A DNA stretch of 36,539 nt, from positions 1 through 36,539 of the IMG/VR virus record IMGVR_UViG_3300008448_000284, one strand, 5' to 3'. Shown one piece after another: positions 31,986-36,539 of the stretch (position 1 is the first letter of the stretch; every line of letters begins with the position of its first letter). Made by a program: the position numbers and the translations under genes. This stretch comes from a virus. The notes under the pieces are model-generated. The model ran no database searches, was not told the origin of the DNA, and saw only the letters and a list, made by a program, of their open reading frames with translations.

Positions 31986-32378
31986 TTATTTGCGGCGGAC
32001 GCCGACGGTGAGGACTGCCGAGTAATTAACACCCGGCGGTGCCGCGTTATGCTCTGCGATGTAGTCAGTCACAGCGGTGACGTTCGCCTTGCGGTCAAGC
32101 AAATCCCACGCGCTGTTCTGGACAACATAATCCATAAAAAGCGCTGGGTCCGCAAGAGAAGCCGAGCGTTTTTCAGTAACGTACACCGTACCAGATTTTG
32201 TACGGACACCGTCACCACCTACTGTCTGTAGTTGCTCAAGCAAAACACCGCCAAGCTCTTCTAATTTTTGTTTGTAAGGACGAAGCTCGTCCTTATGCCG
32301 GGACTCAATATCCCGTATCTCGTCGCGAGTACGAATGTACTCATCGACGTTTGTGTTAACGTCCATGGTGGTCCTCAT
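31986..32378 (-). CDS. Conserved phage/prophage protein, unknown function
   Basis: The 130-residue protein starts at ATG 32378, chosen because AGGAG lies 6-7 nt upstream and the ATG overlaps the helicase stop (ATGA). An N-terminal helix or coiled coil (about 12-50) precedes a section with GVRTKSGTVYVTEKRSASLA, ALFMDYVVQNSAWDLLDRKA and PPGVNYSAVLTVGVRR. This pattern is common in phage proteins of unknown function located near replication genes. It probably forms a helical bundle; no catalytic residues are visible. Confidence 0.65.
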   Translation of the reverse strand: MRTTMDVNTNVDEYIRTRDEIRDIESRHKDELRPYKQKLEELGGVLLEQLQTVGGDGVRTKSGTVYVTEKRSASLADPALFMDYVVQNSAWDLLDRKANVTAVTDYIAEHNAAPPGVNYSAVLTVGVRRK

Positions 32379-33916
32379 GAGTTCTCCTCGAACATCTCCA
32401 GAAGAGTGTTCTGCACCTTCTGTTTCGAGCGGAGGCGGGAGTACATCCTGCGCTCTACATCGGTCGACTGGAACATAAGGACAAGCTGCTTGTGCTTCTG
32501 TCCATATCGACGGATACGGGCGTTGGCTTGCTCGAAAATCTCCAGCGAGGTCGTCGGAGCAAACCATACAATCGTGTCAGCGGCGGTCAGCGTAAGCCCG
32601 TGCGCCATGCACTGCGGGTGCGCTACCAGCACGCGATACTTGTTAGAGTTCTGGAACAGGTTGAACGTCGTGTCGCGTACCTGTTGAGGCGTAGCCCCAG
32701 ACACGACGCTGCACTCGATACCTTCCGTGGTAAGTCGTTCGACCACGCCATCGAGAGCGTGAATGAACGGGACGAACACGATGGTTTTACGTTCTGATGC
32801 TTGAATGGTGTCGACCAAGGCGTCGAGCCGGAAGTCCACGTCCAGCGGGACAACCTCATGCTCGTTGTTGTAGACCCAGCCAAGGCTGATCTGGAGCAGT
32901 TTATTGAGCACAGCGCCAGCGTTGACTGCGGTGATTTCGTTGGCGGCAATGGCAGCGAAGGCGTGCGCTTTCATCTGCTCGTAGGCTTGCTTCTGCTTGT
33001 CGCTCATGTCGATGGCAACCGTGCGTTCGACGCACTCGGGCAGTTCCATAATATCGTCGAGCGTGTAGCGCACTGATGGCTGCATGACGCTGAATACTTT
33101 GGTGATCGCGTCGGGTTTGGGCGACCACTTAAACTGCGTCACGCGCTGCATAACGTCTTCGCGGAAACGCGAGTAATACTTCGGCACGCTGTTGGGGGTG
33201 ACGATGGTGCACTGCGCCCACGCATCGGTGGGGTCGTTGGGGATCGGCGAGCCGGTCATGCCCCAAACCCAAGCGAACCTGCGGGCCAACTCGCGTGTCG
33301 TCTTCGTGCGCTGCGATGTACCATTGCGGTAAACGGCCAGCTCGTCGAGGCACAGCACGTTGATGTCTTCGCGCTTCATGACTTCGTCGAAGATAACTTT
33401 AAGCCCGTCGTGGTTGACGATGTAAATGTCGCGCTTCTCTTCGAGAGCTGCAAGCCGCTTAGCCTTTGACCCGTGAAGGACTGCGTACGACAGGTGCGGG
33501 GTGGTGGAGAATATCTCCTTAGCCCACGTAAAGTTGAGCGTAGAGAGCGGAGCCACCACGAGCATACGGTTGACCATGCCGCTACCACGGAGGTAATCGA
33601 ACGCCCACAGAGCAGACTTGGTTTTGCCAGTACCCATCCCGTTCAGCACATAGCCGCGCGGGTTGGTCGTCAGCATCGCACAGGTCTTCTTCTGCACGTC
33701 GAACGGTGTACCGCCGCACCAGTCGTAGTGAGAGAGGATCGGCGCGGGTACGTCGATCCCGATGTTGCGAAGCACACGGGTCTCTTCGAGCCCATGTGGG
33801 AGCACGATATGCTCCTTACCTTCGATGGTTACACGTTTTGATGTTGGGAAAAGGTTGGCGAGGTCTTGCCGAAAGGGAACCCCGACAACCTTATGTTTAC
33901 TCGATACGTGGATCAT
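32375..33916 (-). CDS. SF2 (SNF2-type) DNA helicase
   Basis: The 513-residue protein has the expected motifs in order: Walker A NGMGTGKTK (93-99), VVAPLSTLNFTW (motif Ia), LCLDELAVY (motif II, D191-E192, with DELA instead of DEAH), WGMTGSPIPNDP (motif III), the C-terminal RecA-like domain with KTIVFVPFIHALD and VLVAHPQCMAHGLTL, and a QANARIRRYGQ motif VI. SNF2-like phage helicases translocate on double-stranded DNA and serve replication or recombination. The gene overlaps the VRR-NUC gene upstream by 20 nt and the next gene by 4 nt, and likely acts with the nucleases. Confidence 0.85.
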   Translation of the reverse strand: MIHVSSKHKVVGVPFRQDLANLFPTSKRVTIEGKEHIVLPHGLEETRVLRNIGIDVPAPILSHYDWCGGTPFDVQKKTCAMLTTNPRGYVLNGMGTGKTKSALWAFDYLRGSGMVNRMLVVAPLSTLNFTWAKEIFSTTPHLSYAVLHGSKAKRLAALEEKRDIYIVNHDGLKVIFDEVMKREDINVLCLDELAVYRNGTSQRTKTTRELARRFAWVWGMTGSPIPNDPTDAWAQCTIVTPNSVPKYYSRFREDVMQRVTQFKWSPKPDAITKVFSVMQPSVRYTLDDIMELPECVERTVAIDMSDKQKQAYEQMKAHAFAAIAANEITAVNAGAVLNKLLQISLGWVYNNEHEVVPLDVDFRLDALVDTIQASERKTIVFVPFIHALDGVVERLTTEGIECSVVSGATPQQVRDTTFNLFQNSNKYRVLVAHPQCMAHGLTLTAADTIVWFAPTTSLEIFEQANARIRRYGQKHKQLVLMFQSTDVERRMYSRLRSKQKVQNTLLEMFEENS

Positions 33917-34196
33917 TGGTGGTGTCCAGCCATGCTTCTAGTTCTGTTAGGTCGCCGTCGATTATAAAGACAGCTCCGCCTGCGCGTTTTATAATGTTTG
34001 CAATCTGCGTCTGGCGGTCAGTTGGTTTGCCACCGGGGCGCTTGGCTTCTATGGCGAAGAAGCGCCCACGATAGCAGCACACGTAGTCTAGCGAGCTTTG
34101 TCCATAGCCCGATGGTACAGGCATAAAGATGTATACGTCGCCCCGTTTCCGCAACGCCTCCGTGATTGCTTTTTTGACTTTACCTTCTGGGGTCAT
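33897..34196 (-). CDS. VRR-NUC nuclease
   Basis: The 99-residue protein is a minimal VRR-NUC domain: PEGKVKKAITEALRKRGD, PSGYGQSSLDYVCCYRGRFF with D37, then IEAKRPGGKPTDRQ with the E50-A-K52 catalytic pair and Q62. Stand-alone phage VRR-NUC proteins cleave branched DNA such as Holliday junctions in known relatives. The position between an SNF2 helicase and a Cas4-like nuclease fits recombination or resolution of replicating concatemers. It overlaps both neighbours (4 nt and 20 nt). Confidence 0.85.
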   Translation of the reverse strand: MTPEGKVKKAITEALRKRGDVYIFMPVPSGYGQSSLDYVCCYRGRFFAIEAKRPGGKPTDRQTQIANIIKRAGGAVFIIDGDLTELEAWLDTTNDPRIE

Positions 34197-34876
34197 TCGC
34201 CGTTATGGGGACACTGCTTTACGGGGCACCAGCGACGGCAGAGATTGCCGGGCTTGGGTGGGAACGACATGCTCGTGTACGCACTCTCAAGAGATTTCAC
34301 ACGCGGCAGCAAGTTATTCCACACGCGAGGCATATCTTCGCGCGAGAAGTCTGCGCGGGTCGTCGCGTCTTCTTTCAACCACACGAACTCACTGCGGACC
34401 TTCTGCACGTCGGGATAGTGCGCGAACACACACGCCGCCATAAGCGCGAGCTGTTGGCTGTCTTCGAGAACCTTACCCGTCTTCCAATCGAGGATCAGAG
34501 CAACTGGCCCTACGATCTTCACCACGTCACCGATGCCGCGATACCATGCGTCCTTGGCGAAGAACTCGGTCGGCCCGAAGTCGGCACGGATCGCGTACTT
34601 CTGTTCGACCAGCAAGTTACCATCCGTGGCAAGTAGCTTCTCAGCCCAAGGCTCCAGATGCTTGAATGGTTCGCCAAGCGGGGTGCCCTTCGACAGACGC
34701 TCAGCAAGCGCCTTGTGTACCGCGTTGCCGTAGGTGAGAGCTTCACTCTCTTCTTCGACAACGTCTTTCTGGATGTCGCAATGAAAGTGTCGCTTGGGGC
34801 AGGTCTCGTAGTTCTTTAGTTTCGAGTAGCTCCAAGCGAAGGCTTTAGGTTTGTTGTACGTTGTGACGGCTTGCAT
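34193..34876 (-). CDS. PD-(D/E)XK nuclease, Cas4/RecB-like with Fe-S cysteines
   Basis: The 227-residue protein has YSKLKNYETCPKRHFH at the start, a YGNAVHKALAERL helix (H54), GIGDVV (D117), LILDWKTGK (D130, K132) and SQQLALMA, the motif order of RecB/Cas4-type nucleases. C26 together with the C-terminal CRRWCPVKQC (C213, C217, C222) could hold an iron-sulfur cluster as in Cas4 and AddB. It probably resects or trims phage DNA ends. Its ribosome binding site lies inside a TTACC-N5-GGTAA dyad. No Cas1 or CRISPR array is present. Confidence 0.85.
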   Translation of the reverse strand: MQAVTTYNKPKAFAWSYSKLKNYETCPKRHFHCDIQKDVVEEESEALTYGNAVHKALAERLSKGTPLGEPFKHLEPWAEKLLATDGNLLVEQKYAIRADFGPTEFFAKDAWYRGIGDVVKIVGPVALILDWKTGKVLEDSQQLALMAACVFAHYPDVQKVRSEFVWLKEDATTRADFSREDMPRVWNNLLPRVKSLESAYTSMSFPPKPGNLCRRWCPVKQCPHNGE

Positions 34877-34878
34877 GT

Positions 34879-34893
34879 TTACCTCAGAGGTAA
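34879..34893 (-). promoter_or_regulatory. TTACC-N5-GGTAA dyad, copy 7, overlapping a ribosome binding site
   Basis: Arms extend to TTACCTC/GAGGTAA around one central base. The element fills the gap between the transglycosylase stop and the Cas4-like nuclease start. Its GAGGT lies 5 nt before that ATG and must be the ribosome binding site. A bound protein, or a 6-bp RNA hairpin with a 3-nt loop, could control translation of the nuclease. Confidence 0.6.
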
Positions 34894-34894
34894 C

Positions 34895-35446
34895 TTAGTT
34901 GTATCGCGCGGTCATAACCATCGCGACGTATTGCCTCTTGTATGTTTCAGCGCTGCGGCGAAGACGTTTCTGCCAGCCGATAGGACCAGCGACGTGGCAC
35001 GCCGCCATCTCTTTCTCGGTTCTGACGCCGTGGTCAATACACATCCGCATATGTGCAACACCAGCGAGGACGCCATACCGTGCCTCATTTAAGCGGTTCG
35101 GGTCAAACCCCATTTTACGTGCGGTCGCTGGCATGACTTGCATGACGCCTCGTGCGCGCCCGTGACGGGTCTTTGGTCCGATGGCTTTATGGTTAAAGCG
35201 GGACTCGACATGGGCGATCCTAAGCGCCACGGGCACCCATTTATCACCAATGGCCTTGCGGGTTTCTTCCGCGACGATCTTTCTTACTTGCTCTTTCTTG
35301 GGGCTCATCTCGGCTACCGCAGCATCCAGATTACCAGCCCATCGAGCGCGGTCCTTACGGAAGAACTCAGCGTGTGATTCGTCCATCGAAGCATGAGCCG
35401 TTACCGGCAGGGCGCAAAGCGCCAGCGCATATATAACTTTTTTCAT
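34895..35446 (-). CDS. Secreted lytic transglycosylase (SLT family)
   Basis: The 183-residue protein has a signal peptide, MKKVIYALALCALPVTAHA, cleaved near residue 19, and an SLT domain: RIAHVESRFNHKAIG with the catalytic E81, then GRARGVMQVMPATARKMGF and ARYGVLAGVAHMR. It would cut peptidoglycan in the periplasm, forming anhydromuropeptides. ATG 35446 is used because AAGGAGG lies 4 nt upstream; a TTG three bases earlier is less likely. It is encoded in the leftward early block rather than with virion or lysis genes, which is unusual. The start overlaps the stop of an uncertain upstream reading frame. Confidence 0.9.
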   Translation of the reverse strand: MKKVIYALALCALPVTAHASMDESHAEFFRKDRARWAGNLDAAVAEMSPKKEQVRKIVAEETRKAIGDKWVPVALRIAHVESRFNHKAIGPKTRHGRARGVMQVMPATARKMGFDPNRLNEARYGVLAGVAHMRMCIDHGVRTEKEMAACHVAGPIGWQKRLRRSAETYKRQYVAMVMTARYN

Positions 35447-35688
35447 CAAGCCTCCTTGGTGACTAAAATGCCCCGACGCCGGAAGGGGGGGAAGCGTCGG
35501 GGCAAGTAGCTTGTGACAGCTCTTCGAAAAACCCAGAGGGAGTTTCGACGTCCCGCGCGGGGATACGCACCGCGTGGTAAAACATGTGCGTTGGGCACAT
35601 GCTCTTCCGCCAGTTTGGCGAGAAGCTCGTCGCTTACCTTAGAGGTAAGCAGGGTGAGTATAATACAGGTGTTCGGGTTAGTGCGCAA
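35446..35688 (-). CDS. Uncertain reading frame upstream of the transglycosylase
   Basis: An 80-residue frame from TTG 35688 ends with TGATG overlapping the transglycosylase ATG, which argues for translation. However, the TTG has no properly spaced ribosome binding site, it coincides with a candidate -35 box, and the C-terminal third is Arg/Pro-rich like an out-of-frame product. The region also contains a terminator-like hairpin. The first half (SKVSDELLAKLAEEHVPNAH) looks more protein-like. It is listed as a possibility only. Confidence 0.3.
   Translation of the reverse strand: MRTNPNTCIILTLLTSKVSDELLAKLAEEHVPNAHVLPRGAYPRAGRRNSLWVFRRAVTSYLPRRFPPFRRRGILVTKEA
35463..35600 (-). CDS. Alternative 45-residue leader ORF
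   Basis: In a second frame of the same region, ATG 35600 is preceded by GGAAGAG at suitable distance and opens a 45-residue protein. Its composition (VRIPARDVETPSGFFEELSQ, then CPDASPPSGVGAF) looks more natural than the overlapping frame. Its last codons run through the terminator-like hairpin, so translation could affect hairpin formation. It could be a leader peptide or a small phage protein; it is not recognised. Confidence 0.35.
   Translation of the reverse strand: MCPTHMFYHAVRIPARDVETPSGFFEELSQATCPDASPPSGVGAF
35466..35504 (-). terminator. Intrinsic terminator or attenuator before transglycosylase gene
   Basis: On the leftward transcript TGCCCCGACGC pairs perfectly with GCGTCGGGGCA (11 bp, positions 35494-35504 with 35469-35479). 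A 14-nt loop separates the arms and TTTTAG follows. GC-rich stem plus short U-tract fits a rho-independent terminator. It lies 20 nt upstream of the transglycosylase start, so it would limit or condition read-through into the replication genes. Confidence 0.65.
35583..35601 (-). other. Leader hairpin at the 45-residue ORF start
   Basis: CATGTGC and GCACATG pair perfectly (7 bp) around a 5-nt loop. The first arm contains the ATG of the 45-residue frame, so the hairpin could mask that start codon. It is the second of three stem-loops between the candidate promoter and the terminator. Confidence 0.5.
35634..35648 (-). promoter_or_regulatory. TTACC-N5-GGTAA dyad, copy 8, at leftward promoter
   Basis: Perfect arms, centre TTAGA, differing from copy 7 in one base of 15. 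Flanks extend the dyad to GCTTACC/GGTAAGC (35632-35650), which as RNA forms a 7-bp hairpin. It lies about 11 bp downstream of the candidate -10 box, the position of a classical operator. Confidence 0.6.
35657..35688 (-). promoter_or_regulatory. Candidate leftward sigma70-type promoter
   Basis: On the minus strand a TTGCGC box (35688-35683) is followed after 17 nt by TATTAT (35665-35660), continuing as TATTATACT. The -10 matches the consensus in five of six positions, the -35 only in three. Initiation would fall near 35653, immediately before the TTACC-N5-GGTAA dyad at 35634-35648, so a protein bound there could block transcription start. It would drive the leader and, past the terminator, the replication genes. 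Confidence 0.45.
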
Positions 35689-35691
35689 CCC

Positions 35692-35799
35692 TCACACCAT
35701 TAGCGATCTACCTTTCGGCCAACGGCTGCTATACCGGTTTCCGCCGCTCCGACGCTTGCGCATGGGAGGACTTCCGTTGTTGCACTCTACTTGCTTCAC
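35692..35799 (-). CDS. Possible 35-residue basic ORF
   Basis: GTG 35799 overlaps the preceding stop (GTGA), with GGAGGGG about 12 nt upstream. It opens a 35-residue basic frame (RKRRSGGNRYSSRWPKGRSL near its end). It is too short to judge, and the composition is Arg/Ser/Gly-rich. If it is not real, this 108-nt stretch is simply spacer upstream of the candidate promoter. Confidence 0.25.
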   Translation of the reverse strand: MKQVECNNGSPPMRKRRSGGNRYSSRWPKGRSLMV

Positions 35800-36008
35800 G
35801 CTAATCTTTCCCCTCCATCGCCAAGCGCCTCACTAATATTTTTTGTCATTTCTTCAGCCGCTTCTTTGTCGTCTAGCTCGACATATCGAGCAACTGCAAT
35901 CCGCAGCGCCGCCTCCAGTTGCTCGATGCGGTCGGCGGCTTCTCTGAGCAGAGGGCGGCGCCACAACCTGTGGGCCTCTTTGAGCCGGTCAAGAAGATCG
36001 TCAGTCAT
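35796..36008 (-). CDS. Small early protein, paralogue of the next gene upstream
   Basis: The 70-residue protein starts at ATG 36008 behind GGAGGGG with 4-nt spacing. It reads MTDDLLDRLKEAHRLWRRPL and then EAADRIEQLEAALRIAV, a helical, probably coiled-coil small protein of a type common in early regions of phages of alphaproteobacteria. The first 15 nt of the gene are identical to those of the neighbouring 36001-36240 gene and both share AADRIE.LE, indicating tandem duplication. Its function is unknown. Confidence 0.65.
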   Translation of the reverse strand: MTDDLLDRLKEAHRLWRRPLLREAADRIEQLEAALRIAVARYVELDDKEAAEEMTKNISEALGDGGERLA

Positions 36009-36240
36009 GTTTCCCCTCCAGCGCGTGCTTCGTCCATACCAGCAACGACATCGCCCTGTTTGGCGCAGGGATGCCGTTGTCCCCGTCAACCACGTCTGCC
36101 TGATCCTCTAGGTACAAGAGGATCGCGGGGAACAGGTTTTCTAGTCGTTCGATGCGGTCGGCGGCTTGTTCTGCCGTTCGTCCGGGTTCGCGCCACCAAT
36201 CTTGAACTGCACGCAACCGCTTCACAAGATCGTCAGTCAT
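36001..36240 (-). CDS. Small early protein, paralogue of the next gene downstream
   Basis: The 79-residue protein starts at ATG 36240 (GGGGAG upstream). It reads MTDDLVKRLRAVQDWWREPG and EQAADRIERLENLFPAILLY, with an acidic middle and NRAMSLLVWTKHALEGKHD at the end. It shares the N-terminal and AADRIE.LE segments with the following gene and overlaps it by 8 nt. It is probably helical; its function is unknown. Confidence 0.65.
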   Translation of the reverse strand: MTDDLVKRLRAVQDWWREPGRTAEQAADRIERLENLFPAILLYLEDQADVVDGDNGIPAPNRAMSLLVWTKHALEGKHD

Positions 36241-36472
36241 TCTTCTTCTCCCCCAGCGCCTTTATAATAATCTGACGGATGCGTTCTTTCGTGCCGTAGC
36301 CGGAGTCGCGTATCCGCTCTAAGGCGATCTTATAGCGGCGGGCTTCTTCTTCATGCGCCATCGCTTCTTTGTAGTTCTCATGCCACATGGATGCTTGAGC
36401 TTCCCAATAGTCGGCGCGGCTCATTTCAGATGATTGCTCACGGTCTGGCATTTTATGTCTATACATTCCCAT
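36233..36472 (-). CDS. Small hypothetical early protein
   Basis: The 79-residue protein starts at ATG 36472 with GGGAG about 7 nt upstream and overlaps the next gene by 8 nt. It is highly charged and helical (ADYWEAQASMWHENYKEAMA, HEEEARRYKIALERIRDSGY). The overlap size and ribosome binding site style match the two genes after it, so the three form one unit. It is not recognised. Confidence 0.6.
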   Translation of the reverse strand: MGMYRHKMPDREQSSEMSRADYWEAQASMWHENYKEAMAHEEEARRYKIALERIRDSGYGTKERIRQIIIKALGEKKND

Positions 36473-36539
36473 CTTTCTTCTCCCTTAGTGCAGCGCGGGC
36501 TTCCCAGCACACTTCTGCGAACAGTTCTGCATAGGATTT
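36459..36539 (-). CDS. Partial small protein, 5' part beyond the window
   Basis: A frame open from the window edge gives 26 residues (KSYAELFAEVCWEARAALRE, then KKDGNV) before a TAG at 36459. It overlaps the next gene's start by 14 nt in another frame, like the other small genes here. The composition fits a real helical C-terminus. Confidence 0.5.
   Translation of the reverse strand, partial: KSYAELFAEVCWEARAALREKKDGNV

Noticed and set aside
34193-34876. CRISPR-Cas adaptation locus based on the Cas4-like gene
   Set aside because: There is no Cas1/Cas2 and no repeat-spacer array; Cas4-like nucleases are common alone in phages.

Overview
This window looks like the middle of a tailed, probably podovirus-like phage (or prophage) of an alphaproteobacterium. 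The phage nature rests on tail-fibre proteins, a complete holin/endolysin/spanin set, large internal-virion (ejection) proteins and a phage primase-helicase. The alphaproteobacterial host is inferred mainly from a GcrA-family regulator, a lineage-restricted cell-cycle factor. Terminase, portal, capsid and DNA polymerase are not seen, and both ends cut through genes, so the genome continues on both sides. No tRNA, rRNA, CRISPR array, integrase or insertion sequence was recognised.

Layout. (1) 1-7590, rightward: an AT-richer adsorption module. It holds collagen-like and beta-repeat tail-fibre proteins, a tail-assembly chaperone-like protein, a 2OG-Fe(II) oxygenase, a cupin and a GT-A glycosyltransferase with a TPR-like tail. 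(2) 7557-9985: a lysis cassette of a 56-residue holin, two membrane proteins, a GH24 endolysin with a C-terminal membrane anchor, and overlapping i-spanin/o-spanin genes. (3) 9985-10623: three tiny basic proteins. (4) 10632-26842: virion genes, including a two-gene tail/virion protein with SwmB-like repeats, a tail fibre, a GNAT-like protein, two internal virion proteins, a 2321-residue giant carrying an HEAAH metallopeptidase site, and a small HNH-like protein. (5) 36539-26775, leftward: small early genes, a promoter-leader-terminator region, a secreted lytic transglycosylase, a Cas4-like PD-(D/E)XK nuclease, a VRR-NUC nuclease, an SNF2-type helicase, a Cys4 protein, an AEP primase-helicase, GcrA, and a stand-alone DnaA domain-IV-like protein. 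The two blocks converge and overlap by 68 nt near 26.8 kb.

Genes are tightly packed, with many ATGA/TGATG junctions, so long polycistronic transcripts and translational coupling are likely. The leftward block supplies replication/recombination enzymes and two proteins resembling host cell-cycle factors (GcrA, DnaA). The rightward block supplies virion parts, ejection proteins and lysis.

The most unexpected signal is a dispersed 15-bp dyad, TTACC-N5-GGTAA. It occurs perfectly eight times (9141, 15183, 16900, 20752, 29801, 31145, 34879, 35634) where about 0.04 would be expected by chance. One copy lies just downstream of the best leftward promoter and another overlaps a ribosome binding site. 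Most of the rest lie inside genes, co-oriented with transcription, an arrangement reminiscent of phage stoperators. The repressor or other binding protein is not identifiable here.
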